DNA from: Sodiomyces alkalinus F11
Lineage: Eukaryota; Ascomycota; Sordariomycetes; Glomerellales; Plectosphaerellaceae
DNA: 64,000 nucleotides
Assembly: GCF_003711515.1 (NCBI RefSeq)
Contig: NW_021167081.1
Location: 558,001 to 622,000, forward strand
Direction of reading: 5' to 3'
In this document: positions 32,609 through 45,693 of the stretch, one piece after another
Layout of the letters: each line of letters begins with the position of its first letter
How positions within the stretch are numbered: position 1 is the first letter of the stretch
Position numbers and translations under genes: made by a program
The notes under the pieces: generated by a model
The model's input: only the letters and a program-made list of their open reading frames with translations
Told to the model about the DNA's origin: nothing
Databases searched by the model: none

Positions 32609-35600
32609 ATGAAGGGACCCAGCGTCAAGTCCCTGTCGCTGGCCGTCCTCTCGGGGCTCGTCCCCTGGGTCTCGGCCCTGGGACAGCAGCCCATCGTCTC
32701 CTTCGAGAGCGCCGAGGGCGCGCTCCAGATCGTCGGCGGCGAGGCCGGCACCGGCCAGATCCGCGTGTCCGGGAACGACTACTGGGGCGTCATCCGTGCC
32801 GCCGGTGACCTGGCCGCCGACTTTGGTCGCGTCACCGGCACCAACTTTAGCCTGAGCAACGGCCAGAGCGGTGCTTCGCCCGCGCGGTACCGGTTCCGTC
32901 CTGTCGACGTGACCGACAACACCGTTGTACGTTGTCCCGTCGTCCTCGACTGCTCTCCTCCGGGCCTGACATGGGAGTGATATAAAAAATGCTGTCAAGA
33001 CGACAACAGAGCCATGAAAAATTTGATATGTGCTGACGATACGTACGCTCATAGTTCCGCACCCTCGAAGAAGACTCCTTCGCCGGCCCGGCCTACGCGG
33101 ACCCCGAAGCCGAAAACACCGTCATCATCGCCGGCACCATCGGCACCGACGGCATCATCGACCAGCTCATCGCGGCCGGCTCCCTCGACGTCAGCGAGGT
33201 CGAGGGCGAGTGGGAGGCCTTCGTGAGCCAGCTGGTCGACAACCCCATGGACGGCGTCGCCCGCGCCCTCGTCATCGCCGGCAGCGACCCCCGCGGCACC
33301 ATTTATGGCATTTACGACGTGAGCGAGCAGATCGGCGTCAGCCCGTGGTACTTCTGGGCCGACGTCGCCGTGCGCCAGAGGGACGAGATTTACGTGCTGC
33401 CCGAGCGGAAGGTGCAGAAGTCGCCTTCGATCAAGTATCGGGGCATCTTTATCAACGATGAGCAGCCTGGGCTGTCGAGCTGGGTGGCGTGAGTCCCCCC
33501 CTTTGCCCCTTTGCCCCCTAGTCCTCCCACTGACATCGTACAGCACCCAGTGGGACAACACCTGGAACGACGCCGCCCCCTACAACCACCACTTCTACGC
33601 CCTCGTCAGCGAGCTCCTCCTCCGTCTGCGCGCCAACTACCTCTGGCCCGCGCTCTGGGGCAGCATGGTCTACGTCGACGACCCCCTCAACCAGCCCCTG
33701 CTGGACGCCTACGAGATCGTCCTGGGCGGGTCGCACACCGAGCCCATGATGCGCGCCCAGAACGAGTTTGGCACCTTCTACGAAGGCCCCTGGCAGTACA
33801 ACAACAACAACGAGACCATCGACGAGTACTTCCGCTACGGCGTCGAGCGCGCCCGGCCCTACGCCCGCAACAGCGTCTGGACCATGGCCATGCGCGGCAC
33901 GGGCGACACGGCCATCGAGGGCGACCTGGGCATCGACGCCATCGTCTCCATGCTGGAGACCCTGGTCGACAACCAGCGCCAGATCCTGGTCGACGGGCTC
34001 GACGACATCGAGCACGCCTCCGAGGTCGACTCGCTCTGGTGCCTGTACAAGGAGGTGCAGTCGTACCAGGAGCGCGGGCTGGTCGTGCCCGAGGACATCA
34101 CCCTCCTCTGGGCCGACGACAACTGGGGCAACGTGCGCCGGCTGCCGCTGGCCAACGAGACGGAGCGCTCCGGCGGCGCCGGCGTCTACTACCACTTCGA
34201 TTACGTCGGCGGCCCGCGCAGCTACAAGTGGATCAACACCATCCAGCTCGAGAAGACGGCCGAGCAGATGCACCTGGCCTACGAGCGCCACGCGCGCAAG
34301 ATCTGGATCGTCAACGTCGGCGACATCAAGCCCAAGGAGATCCCCATCAACCACTTCCTCGACATGGCCTACGACGCCGAGATGTACGGCGTGCACGCGA
34401 CCACGCGGTGGATCAACGACTGGGTGCGCCGCGAGTTTGGCGGCGACGACCACGTCGACCACATCACCGACGTGATGATCCGCTACGGCATGTACGCCGC
34501 GCGCCGCAAGTACGAGCTCCTCGAGCCGTGGGTCTACTCGGTCATCAACTACCGCGAGGCCGACGCCGTGCTGGCGCAGTGGGCCGCCCTCGCCGCCGAC
34601 GCCCAGTCGGTGTACGACGCGCTCGACGACGCCTACCGGCCGGCCTACTTCCAGACGGTGCTGCACCCGGTGCTGGCGGGCGAGATCGTGCACCGGATCC
34701 AGGTCAACGGCGCCAAGAACCAGCTGTACGCGGCGCAGAAGCGCAACGCCGCCAACGACGTCATCTGGGAGTCGCTGCAGCTCATGTACGACGACGCCAA
34801 CCTGACGCAGCGGTGGAACGAGATGCTGGACGGCAAGTGGGCGCACATGCTCGACCAGACGCACCTCGGCTACGACTACTGGCAGCAGCCCATGCGCAAC
34901 ACGCTGCCCAACCTGCGCTTCGTCCAGGACGTCTTCCCCTCGCTGGGCGGCGAGTGGGGGATCACCGTCGAGGGCACCAACGCCAGCGCCCAGGGCGACA
35001 GCCAGTGGCACGCCCTCTCGACCAACGACCTGTTCCTCCCGCCGCTGGACCCCTGGGGCGCCGCCGACAGCTACGTCGAGGTGTTCCACCGCGGGCCCAG
35101 CGAGTGCAACTGGTTCGCCGCGCCCTGGGAGGACTACGTCCGGCTGTCGGTGTACAACGGCACGGTGGGGGGCGACGACGGCCGCGACACGCGCATCTTC
35201 GTCAGCGTCGACTGGCAGAGGGCGCCGCCCGCCCCGAGCACGTCGCAGGTGTACATCAACTTTACGAGCGACTGTCTTGGCTTCGAGCAGTACGCGGGCG
35301 ACTTGCCGCGCGCCGTGGTCACGGTCGAGCACCGCCTGCTCCCGGAGAACTTTACCGCGGGATTCGTCGAGTCGGACGGCCACGTCGCCATCGAGGCGCC
35401 GCATTACCAGGCCATCTACCCTGCGCAGAACAACACGGGCGGCCACGGTCACGGTCACGGTCACGACCACGATCACGGTCACGCTCCCAACTCGACGGCC
35501 CTCGTCCGCCGCCACGACAACACCACAGACGGAGGCCACCACCACCACGGCGACGGCGACGGCGACGGCCCGGAATACCACCTCTTCGAGAACTACGGCC

Positions 35601-36250
35601 GCACCCTGGCCGGCGTGGGCCTCTTCCCCCTCGACACGGAGAAGCTGCAAGTCGGCGAGGGCCCGGCGCTCGAGTACTCGCTGTACCTCTTCACGAACCA
35701 CTCGGCCGCCAACGTGACGCTGTACATCTCCACCGCGGCCAACTACCTGGGCGACGGCAACCCGCTCGAGTACGCGGTGGTCCTGTTCCCCACGGGCGGG
35801 GCGCAGCCCGAGCCGAAACGCGTGCAGCCCATCGGGCCCAACATCGGCGGCGACATGCCGGTCGGCTGGGACGGCGCCGTGGCCGACGCGGTGTGGGGCC
35901 TCACCGGCAACTACACCACGTCCAGCTTCGAGGTGCCCAGGGCGGGCGCCTACACGCTGCGGGTCTGGGCGCTGCTGCCGAACTTGATCGTTCAGAAGAT
36001 CGTGGTCGACCTGGGCGGCGTGCGCAGCTCGTACCTCGGACCGCCCGAGAGCTTCCTGGTCGGGAGGGACGAGAGGGGCGAGTATAATGGCACTTCGTTC
36101 GCCACTACGTCGGGTATCGTGGGTGCGCTGAGCCGCAACGGCACGCAAGGCCACGGCGGGGAGGAGAGTGGTGCTGTGGGTGTTTCTGCTTCGAGGGGGC
36201 TTGGTCTGGCCTTGCTTCCTCTGGTCCTCGGTCTCTTTATGAGCCTGTGA
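32609..36250 (+). CDS. Secreted GH115 xylan alpha-1,2-glucuronidase
   Basis: Exons 32609-32926, 33055-33488 and 33544-36250 (introns of 128 and 55 nt) give 1152 aa. Residues 1 to about 23 are a signal peptide (SLSLAVLSGLVPWVSA). The GH115 core is clear: GTIYGIYDVSEQIGVSPWYF (187-206), KYRGIFINDEQP, the segment starting ATQWDNTWND, and LRANYLWPALW. The family removes (4-O-methyl)glucuronic acid from glucuronoxylan, including internal side chains, outside the cell. Two features are unusual: a His/Asp/Gly-rich insertion near residues 882-930 (GHGHGHGHDHDHGH and HHHHGDGDGDG), and a C-terminal hydrophobic stretch (LGLALLPLVLGLFMSL) after a Ser/Gly-rich linker that resembles a GPI-attachment signal. 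Many N-glycosylation sequons are present. Codon use is strongly GC3-biased, which opens long antisense frames. Confidence 0.93.
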
Positions 36251-37467
36251 TGTAGAGTTGGCGAGTGATGGTTGAGTGACGAGGGGGGTGACGAGGGGGA
36301 GTGACGAGAGACGAGTTACGGTGATGTGCTAAAAGTGACGGTGATTCAAGAGTGTGTCGGGTCGTGTCTCCATAGCTGTTGTTGTGTTGGTTATTAAAAG
36401 AAATAGAGCTTTTTTCCAGTGTGTAATTCGTTGCATGATCATTTTCCCTGTCCATGAAAGTCCAATGTTCGCTGCAAACTCACAAACCTTGTGACCACCC
36501 AAGCTTCAATCCAAAGGGCATCAGACCCTGTGCAACCAGGACCGTGATCATGGAAAGCTGTGAGGGAAGCCAGCCCTACGCCCAGAGCATCTCGAGAAAA
36601 GGGGGCATCTTACCTGTGCAGTGACGTCTGAGGAGCTATGTCGGCGAGGTTCCCACGTTAAAGAGTGGTGGTGAGATGACGGGAGTAGTAGCATGAATAT
36701 GTTCAGTAGCGGGTGGTAGCATAGTAGGAGGTAGTATAGTAGGAGGTAGTATAGTAGGAGGCTCTGAAAGTGTGAATAGCTTCAAAAGAGGAAGACTTGA
36801 TGAGTTTAGTTGTTAGTCAGCAGAAGTGGCTGTACAGTGGCAAGGCAGTGGATGGCAACTGTCCAGGTACCAACACGTAGCTTCCATTGGCTTCAAACAA
36901 ATGAAACCGCCAAGCCAACGCTAGCGTAAGAGTCCCGGTTGCCGGGGAAACAGGTACCTGAAGCCCCACTAAAGAAAACAAACGTCACGCTGTTTCCCTC
37001 TGTACTCGGCACTTGAGTACTTGCACCTACGCAGGAAGTGGCCGAAATAACAAGTAACTAACAAGGTGCCCCATACTAAAAGTACCGTACCCCTACTTCG
37101 TACCCACAAAGTACCAGAGTACCTTCATCTTGTTTACTGCCCTGCCAACTTTGTCTTCCCTTCAACATCCTTCGACGACATCTCTCAATGAACAGCCGAC
37201 CACTGAGGACAAACGCGGACGTGCCTCTATCTTTTTCCCCTTCTTCTTTTGTTCTTCTTTCATCAAGTTTTATGAGTCCCTATTAGACTTTGCGACGCCA
37301 CTGGTTACGCGCTTCCTCTGTTTTTCGCTTGCCTTGGCCCTCGACCCTCGATCATCAACGATCTCTTCTCTCTCGAGGGACAAGGCAGAGACCCCGCAAT
37401 CTTTGAGTCTTGGAACTCAATAGGCTCGGAGATCCAAAGAAGATATTTTCCCAGACCCTAATGCGAG
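36251..37467. other. Intergenic with 15-bp tandem repeat
   Basis: No gene seen. ATAGTAGGAGGTAGT repeats 2.8 times at 36721-36763. AAGTACCnnnGTACC-type sequence near 37070-37120 lies just before the kinesin leader. Confidence 0.5.
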
Positions 37468-40400
37468 ATGCGCAACGATCGGGGAGCTTCGTCCATCACC
37501 GTCGCAGGTTTGTTGTTTCTCCCACTGCCATCCCAACGTATGTGTCCGTTGGAGACATCCAGGCTAACCCGCGCTTTTTGGTGTTTAGTTCGCGTGCGAC
37601 CCTTTACCATTCGCGAGGCTGCACAGATGTATGCCCTTCCTAACTTTCTTTACCATGCAAGAACAGAACAAATCACGACTTACACTGACGTGAACAGAAC
37701 GCGCAACGACGATGGCAACATCTTCCTGGGTGACGGCTCCCTCGCTGCTGTCCCGACACCCAAGCTGAATACCCGCGGTCTTCGGCCTGTAATCAAAGTC
37801 GTCGATGACAGATGCCTGTCCGTCTTGCCTCCTTTTTCTTTTCTTTTTTTTTTTTGTCTCTTATTGTAGATAAATTATCTTCTAACGCCTCGCAGCGTGT
37901 TCGACCCTCCCGAAGACAACCCCGTCCACAGATTCTCCCGCTCCGTCGTCCCCAACGGCAAAAAAGTAAAAGACCAAGTCTTTGCCTTTGACCGAATCTT
38001 CGACGAAAACGCCACGCAAAACGACGTGTACGAGGCGACGACCAAGAACCTCCTCGATAGCATCCTCGACGGTTACAACGCCACCGTCTTCGCCTACGGC
38101 GCCACCGGCTGCGGCAAAACCCACACCATCACCGGCTCGGCCCAGCAGCCGGGCATCATCTTCCTCACCATGCAGGAGCTCTTCGAGAAGATCGACGAAC
38201 GCAGCCAGGACAAGATCACCGAGGTCACCCTCTCCTACCTCGAGATCTACAACGAGACCATCCGCGACCTCCTCGTGCCCGGCGGCGGCGGCGGCAAGCA
38301 GGGGCAGGGGCTGATGCTCCGCGAAGACTCCAACCAGGCCGTCTCGGTCGCCGGCCTGACGAGCCACCGGCCCCGGGACGTGCAGGAGGTCATGGACATG
38401 ATCGTCCAGGGCAACGCGTACCGCACCGTGTCGCCCACCGAGGCCAACGCCGTCTCGTCCCGGTCGCACGCCGTGCTGCAGATCAACGTGGCGCAGCGGG
38501 ACCGCAACGCCGACGTCCACGAGCCGCACACCGTGGCCACCCTCAGCATCATCGACCTCGCCGGCAGCGAGCGCGCCAGCGCCACCAAGAACCGCGGCGA
38601 CCGGCTCCTCGAGGGCGCCAACATCAACAAGTCGCTGCTGGCCCTCGGCAGCTGCATCAACGCGCTCTGCGACCCGCGCAAGCGCAACCACGTGCCGTAC
38701 CGCAACAGCAAGCTCACGCGCCTGCTCAAGTTCTCGCTGGGCGGGAACTGCAAGACCGTCATGATCGTCTGCGTGAGCCCGTCGAGCGCCCACTTTGACG
38801 AGACCCAGAACACGCTCCGCTACGCGAACCGCGCCAAGAACATCCAGACCAAGGTCACGCGCAACGTCTTCAACGTCAACCGCCACGTCAAGGACTACCT
38901 GGTCAAGATCGACGAGCAGATGGCCCTCATCAACGAGCTCCGGGCGCAGCAGAAGGACGCCGAGACCCTGTCGTTCGCCAAGTTCCGCAAGCTGCAGGAG
39001 AGGCGCGAGGCCGTGGCCCGCGAGGGCATCCAGAGGATCCGCGCCGCGCACGACAACGCCGCCGCCGAGCGCCGGGAGAAGATGGCCAGCATGAAGAGGC
39101 TGCGGGGGCTCGAGCGCCGCATCGGGCTGCTGTCTGCGTGGGTCGCCTCCTTTGACGCCATTTGCGATGCCAGGGGGGGTGGTAGTGGTGGTGGTGGTGC
39201 TCACGACGCCGCCGCCGCCGCCATGCCGCAGAACCTCGTCGCCATGCGCAAGACGGCCCACGGCGTCCTGGCCGAGCTGGAGAACAGCCGCCACCACATC
39301 CGCCAGCGCCTGGACAAGTTCAACTGGGAACGCGCCCTCGACACGGCCCTCCATCACAGCATCCAGCAGCTGCAGGGCCCGGACGGCGAAACCGAAACCG
39401 GGCCCGGGACCGGGACCGGGACCGACTGCGTCGAGACGGCCAACCTGGCGCGCGAAGTCGAGGTGCTCAAGGCGAGCTTCGCCAGGGAGGCCTACCGGGA
39501 GGTGCTCGAGTCGGACAAGGCGGGCGACGCGGCGGCCGTGCAGGTGCTCCTGACGGCGCAGTTCGACATGCTGGCCTCGCTGGCCGAGACGCTGGAGATG
39601 AACGAGGAGGACGCGGTGGCGCACGCCAAGCGCATCATCCACCGGCTCCTCGAGACGGGGGCTTCGGCGGCGTCGCAGGTGGTCAAGCCGGATGGGTCGA
39701 TGGCGGTGCCGGCGGCGGAAAAGTTCTCGCCTCGCAGGCGGGGGACGCCCAAGAGGAAGAAGATGACGATGATGACGATGGGGCCTGGCGGTGCCGCTGT
39801 GCAGCCCATCCCTGCCCCGGCGGGCCTGATGTCCATGCCGACCACGACGACGACGGTCCTCCCGAGCTTGTCGTCGCAACCCGTGTTCGCGGCGGCAGCA
39901 TCCCCGTTGAAGGGCACCCCGCGACGACGAAAGCCGCTGCATGCTCGTAAGGGGGTTTCGGTGTCCTTCTCGCCGGCGAAGAAGAGGTCGCCGGCGAAAC
40001 GCAGCGTGCGGTGGCGGGACGACGAGACGGAGGAAGGGACGCTGGCCGACTATGAAAAGACGCCCAAGATGTACGATTCCACGCCGGAGCAGCAGCGGGG
40101 GCTGGTGGTCGGGGCGAAGCGGCCGTCTGCGCTTCCCGTTTCGCCGCTGGCGTCTTTTGCGCAGAGAGATGAGCCAGAGGAACAGGAGGAGATGCAGCAA
40201 GAGACGGAGTCGATGGTCAGGGGACAGGAAACCATGACGGCTACGGTGGCAACCGCACCTATCACCCATTCCAACTCTAGCCCGTCGATCGAGCTTCCCG
40301 AGACGACTACCGTTCAGCCGGCGAAACCTAACAGGTTCCAGGCAGGATTCCTCAGCAAGGGCGCGCGACCGTCCATGTCCATGCAAAACAGTGGCGGTGG

Positions 40401-40486
40401 CTCGCCTAACCCGTCGCCTCCGCCTTTCTTCTCCCTGCGCCTCGGATCCTCCACATCGTCACCCTCTTCGTCACCCTCCTCGCCCT

Positions 40487-40529
<43 letters not shown>

Positions 40530-41436
40530 CGACGGCAGCGAAGAAGACCGGCTCGCGCCGCTTAGGTCGCTGGACGTGTCCCGGTCTTCCAACCTGTCGG
40601 TAGCGTCTCACGGGTCCAGGATCGCGCGCCTCAGCCCACCACCGCCGCGCCCTTCGCTCCCCCCCTCCAGCGGCGGCGTCCCGGACGAGAACAACCCACC
40701 ACCGCCGCCGACAGCATCATCGTGGACCTCTTCCTTGCTATCGGGCCACTCGTTCTCGTCCGACTCGGATCATCCCACCCCGACCATCGACGCCCAGAAA
40801 CTGCGGTCCGCGCTGCACTCGGTCAAGAAAGCCGGCGGCGGCGCGCGCAGGGTGTCCTCCCTGTCCATGTCCATGTCGGTTTCCGGCTCGGGAGGCGGAG
40901 CGGCCTCGTCGTCGTTGTCGTCGTCGTCGTTGTCGTCGTCGTCGTCGTCGCACGGGAGACAACGCGTCTCCTCGGCCGGGCTCGACAAGATGGGCCACCG
41001 CCGCGCGTCGGCTAGTTTCTCGGGGTCGCTGTCGGGCGGTTCTTCCAACGGCATCTCGCGGCATCATAGGAGGATGAGCGCCGAGAGGCGGAGGTCGCCG
41101 CCTATTGCGTGCTCGCCTCCAGAGTTTCAGTTTCGGGGCGGGTTCACGACGGGCCAGGCGAGGCGGATGAATTTCGGGGCGGGGAGTGTGAGGGCGTCGA
41201 ATGCTGGGGCTCTTTCGCATGCTGCTGGTGGTGGTGCTGGTGCTGGTGCTGGTGCTGCTCCTACCACATCTGCTGCCGCTGCTGCGACTACCACCGAGGG
41301 GGACAGTCCCGAGGCGAGGGCACTGAGCGGCGAGGCCAGGAATAGACGTGTCACTATTGGTGGGATGGCTACCATGGCCGGTCCGGCTACACGGGGCAAG
41401 GAGGGTGCTGTCCGGGCTAGTGTTGGATGGCGGTGA
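37468..41436 (+). CDS. Kinesin-8 motor (Kip3/Klp5/Klp6 type)
   Basis: Four exons, 37468-37507, 37589-37628, 37698-37817 and 37896-41436, give 1246 aa; the first two exons are only 40 nt each. Splicing restores the motor start, ITVAVRVRPFTIREAAQI. The motor contains the P-loop GATGCGKTHT (about residue 135), switch I NAVSSRSHA (about 252) and switch II DLAGSE (about 287). The neck region RHVKDYLVKIDEQMALINEL is typical of kinesin-8, the plus-end-directed motors that shorten microtubules and position spindles and nuclei. A coiled-coil stretch follows. The C-terminal half is disordered, Ser/Pro-rich and basic, with a run of 14 Asn (near 40490-40530) and a poly-Ser run (near 40905-40950). The third intron has the unusual donor GTCCGT, but it keeps the frame and removes a T-rich segment. 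Confidence 0.93.
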
Positions 41437-42303
41437 TGTTTTTCTTTACGTTTGTCTATCATTCATCTGGGGGGCGGCGTTCTTTGCATCTTCGTCCTTT
41501 CGTCTTGTTCACATGGAGTTCTACGGCTTTTGGGTGTCTGTCCTCCCTCCCATGTGGCGTTTGGAGGGAATCATCCTAGATACACCCTTGGTATGCACGT
41601 CGTGTCTTTGGCAGGGCCGTCGTTGACTTGACCTTGGCCCCTTTGGTGGTGTACTATTAGGCTATTTCTTTTTCTTTTTCTTCTTCTTCGTTTTCTCCCA
41701 TCCGTCCGCATAATGAGATGATGCCAATATCTGATATATCCCTTTGGCGTCGCGGCTGCTGCTGTGTTTCTCTCCTGACTCCTGACTGTACTAGAATCCT
41801 CTTGCCTCTATTATAATTCCCTCGAAGAAGGTATTATAAGAGGACCTGACAGCACATGCACCAAACTCGCAGAAACTGATAGGTAATGTACAAATAAATA
41901 TTTTTGCATATACGGACTACATACAATATGGACACGCCGTATACCTTACCCAAGGTAGGTTGTTCAACAATGTCGCAGCCGCTTGCGACGGGGTATTCGG
42001 CATCAACTTTGTACTTTGAGTGCGTCCCCAACGCACAAGGGCACCGAGCCACAACAGGCCCGGAACAACGACCGTAGACTAGACAGCGCAGAGCTACGCC
42101 ACGCCCTTCCACCATCTTGAACGGCAAGGAAAAGCGCCTCTTCCCATTCCATGCCGTCATCCTCGCTCTCGCTCCCTTGAAAACGCCCAAAGCCAGCCCC
42201 CTCCCACCGAGACAGCCGTCTTGTCCCAAAAGGTGTACATCCCCCCCCCCCCCCTTTTTTAAAAAAGAAAAGGCGTTGCCATGACGATGTGTATAACCCA
42301 ACA
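41437..42303. other. Convergent intergenic region
   Basis: 3' flanks of the kinesin-8 gene and the minus-strand Zn2Cys6 gene. It is pyrimidine-rich near 41665-41700 and has a poly-C/poly-T stretch at about 42240-42260. No gene seen. Confidence 0.5.
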
Positions 42304-45300
42304 TTAGGCCGCCCCCGGTCCGTGATGGCTCCACAACAGCATCGGCCATTGGGTTGCTGGTCCCGTGGGCATCGGCGCTAGCTCCGGCGGCAGAGACCCG
42401 TCGTGCTGGCCCACAGGATCATGCGGATCCCGCGTCGGCACGCTGCCCATGCCTATCAACGCATTGGGGTTGAACCGGTCCGAATTGTTCGCCATGGCCG
42501 CCGCCCATTCCTGCCAGTTGGTGCCCTGCGCCGTGGGCTGCCGCCAGATGAAAGGATCCGCGTTCGCATCCGCATCCACAACGTGCTGCGTCGCGTGCGA
42601 CGCGAATGTGAGCAAGGGATTGTCGTCCACCGACGAAACATCGTTCACGCCGCCGTGTCCAGCGTGTGCGTGTGCGTGTGCGTGGGAGTGCGCGTGGGCG
42701 TGTGCCCCACCCGAGTACATGTAGCCGGCATTTGGCCCGTACGGCGATGGGTGCGCCATCGTGCTAGCCTGTGGCGGCGGCTCTGAGTAGGTCAAGTGAT
42801 GATAGGCCCCGCCACCGCTGTGACCACCGTTGTGACCGGAGGAGTCGGGATAATAGTGGGCATGTTGCTGCTGTTGTTGTTGTTGTTGCGGTGGCGGCGG
42901 GGGTAGTGGCTGTTGTGGTTGGGGTGGAGGAGGGCGATGATCATGTTGCTGTTCCTGCTGCTGATGATGCTGCCGATGATGTAGATGTTGATGTCGGGGT
43001 TGATGTCGTTGTGGTGGTGAATCTTTAGCCATCGATGGTGCTGGCGCTGGCGGTGGCCCGCCATTGGTATGCACAGCTGGTGGTGCCGAGACGGGCGCCG
43101 GAGCTGGATACGGTGGTGTCACAGCCGGTCGCTCGGATTTGATCTCGGTAGGAGACGGTGCTGTTGACGTCGCTGTTGCGGACTGCGTTTGTGACGGTGC
43201 TGCTGGTCGGGTCGGCAGTTTGCGTGTATTCGTCTTTTGATCGCGCTCTATCCACTGCAGCGTCGCTTCCACCTTGCCCCTCAGCTGTCTACTGATCAGA
43301 ATGCCGGAGCCTGTAGTTTCTGGTGTCAGCAATGGGAGCGCAAAAGGGAAAGAAAGGAAAGAAAGGAAAGAAAGGAAAGAAAGGAAAGAAAGGAAAAAAG
43401 GGAAAAGGAAAAGGGAAAAACAAAAAAAAAAAGGAAAAAAGGAAAAAAGGAAAAAAAGAAGAAAAAAAAGGAACCCCACCCAAAGACGACGCTATCGAGT
43501 GAATAACCGTCAGCCAATCCTCCATGTCCGACTTTAAATGCGAAATCTCGCTCTTCGACGCCTCATATCTCCTCTCCCAGTGTGCCACCAGTGTCGTGAA
43601 CATGGCCGCCGCATAGACGGACATCTGATACCACGTCAGGTCGAGACACTTGAGCTTGTCCAGGCTTCGGACCACGTCGAGCATCTTCGCCGCCGCCTCC
43701 TCGCAGATGCGCGCGTTCTCGGCGCACATCTTGGGGTCGTTGGTCATGGCCACCGAAGGGTGACGCAGGCAGAGCCGAAACTCCGTCTCCACCATCTGCA
43801 CGTAGAGCTGGTACATCTGATTCTCGCCGCCCGGTCCCGGCGACAACAGGGACTCGTGGAGATCGGCCCTCCACTGCTCCAACTGCTCCTCCAAGGCCCG
43901 AACCACCGGTATGTAGTTGTTGGGTTCCCTCTTGGGCGAGTAGATGTTGGAGTACATCTCCATGAACAGCGGCGTCATTCGGAGCGCGGCCAAGCCGACG
44001 TGGTACGTGCACTGGGCCTTCGACGCCGTATCGACGCCGTCCTCGGTGAGTGCTTCGTCGGCGATGGCTTCCGGGAAATCCACGTCGTACTCCTCCACCG
44101 CAATGGGCATGGGCCGACCTAGACGACCATCCAGGGTGACCGAGACGGCAAGGATCGTCCACCAAGTGCGCTTGCGGATCTCGTTGTTCAGGTCGGTCGG
44201 TTCTCCGGGGCGTTTGATGGATCGGTGTAGGTTCAGGTCAATGGCGCGATGCATGGCAATCCTGGTCACGAGAGAACCGACGCCGGGCTTGGGAAAGCTA
44301 CGGGCATGAGCGGCGATCATGGCCATGGCTTGGACCGCCGTCACAGAAGGGAGGGAAGCGAGCTCGAAGAACTTGCCGACGGCGTAGTGGTAGTGGCGGT
44401 TCGAAATGTCGTTGGCGTCGACGGCGCTTTGTGGGCTTCGCATGGCTTGTTGGTAGTAGATGATGGCTAATACCATATGCACGATGACGAGTTCCGGCGT
44501 CGAAGGCTCGAAGGTCGGGTCGTCGTAGATACGAGCCAGCTTTGTCCCAAGTTAGAGCCGCGGGGCCAACGAAGGAAGAGAAGGGAAAGGGGACAGGAGG
44601 AAGAGAAGACGGGAAGGGGACAGGAGGCCAAGCAAGTTACTCACCAATGCCATGTAGGTCGGCTTGTGTAGAACGGGATAAAACGGAAAGACGATGAAGA
44701 AGTACCATTCCGAGCATTTGAAGGCCTCTTCCTTCGGCGGGAGGTCGACACGTTGCTGGGGGTTGATGTTCATCATGGATTGTAAGAAAGCCTGGATGGA
44801 CTTGTTATACAGCGGTTGGGCGACCTCGGCGCCCGGGCTGGGCTCGTCGATGTCGGGCACGTCGAACGAAGTCAGATCGATTGTGGTCCCCAGAATGGTG
44901 AGCTGGGTGCCCTTGATCGAGCTCAGAGGGGCGCTGTCGGGACCGACGCCGAGGTGGAGGGCGGCCGGGGGGGAGACGTATCGGGAGCGGGTGATGCTCT
45001 TGGTGGTGGGCATCTTCTTCCTGTGCTGATGATTCCTGACCCAGACGGAGCCGACCTGAGCCCACGAGTCCTTCTCGGCGGCGTCCTCAATCGGATGGCC
45101 TTGCTGGTCGTACGTAATTCCCGAAGGCGGATGGCCATAAGGCGCATAGTTCCAGGGCTTGACTTCGATGCCGTGATTCGCCAGGACCTTCTCGAGATCT
45201 CGAATGTGCTCCTCCATCTCCATCTTGGTGCGCTCCAACTCCTGCAAGTAACCGCGACGTTCGGTCCGGCCTGTTACGCGATCGGTGACGTAGCATTCGA

Positions 45301-45693
45301 GGTTGGATTGGAGGCAGTGTGAGCAGCCCTGGGGGAGGGCATCGCATCGGATTTTCCGGACCTGAAAAAAGGGACGTTGGTTGGGTTAGTTCTGAGGCTA
45401 GTTCTGAGGCTTTCCCACATTTTCCACAGCGCAAGGGATTAAGAGTGGCGCACTTTGCAGCGATCACAGGCCTGCCCGGTTCGGGTGTACTGGTTCAAGC
45501 GGTTCTTCACCTGGGCGGAAAAGTCCTCATGATTCTTGCTGTCGATGCGCGGTAGCTTGACCTTGCCCTGGGCTGTGGATACTGAGTGTGGCGGGGAGGA
45601 GACGACGGCCGGAGCCGGAACTACGGGCTGCGCGTCGCCGGGAGACGAGGCGGCCGGGTCGGCAGCCCGCTTCGCCGGACGGCCCGCGGGCAT
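42304..45693 (-). CDS. Zn2Cys6 fungal transcription factor
   Basis: Exons on the minus strand are 45693-45454, 45361-44645, 44539-43480 and 43310-42304, giving 1007 aa. The zinc cluster is formed across the first intron: C76, C79, C86, C93, C96, C103 (CX2CX6CX6CX2CX6C). A basic linker and a short coiled coil follow (LQELERTKMEMEEHIRDLEKVL), which suggests dimeric DNA binding. The middle part is the fungal-specific regulatory domain: WYFFIVFPFYPVLHKPTYMAL, TFEPSTPELVIVHMVLA, and RTWWTILAVSVTLDGRLGRP. The C-terminal third is Pro/Gln/His-rich, probably an activation region. Exon 4 was joined at GTGGGG...CTACAG, which keeps the frame. Target genes cannot be told from sequence. The start is the MPAGRPAKR methionine; upstream codons stay open to 45966 but look like leader. 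Confidence 0.9.
43339..43470 (+). repeat. GGAAA microsatellite / purine tract in an intron
   Basis: Repeated GAAAGGAAAG then A-rich GGAAAAAA units fill most of the third intron (43311-43479) of the Zn2Cys6 gene. On the coding strand this is a long pyrimidine tract before the acceptor. Runs of Phe/Pro read through it are artefacts. Confidence 0.8.

Noticed and set aside
33518..36154. Long open frame antisense to the GH115 gene
   Set aside because: It arises from strong GC3 codon bias of the plus-strand gene; its translation is low-complexity Val/Arg/Ala-rich with no domain.
37882..40386. 834-codon open frame antisense to kinesin-8
   Set aside because: Shadow of the GC-rich kinesin gene; Arg/His/Leu-rich with no family motif.
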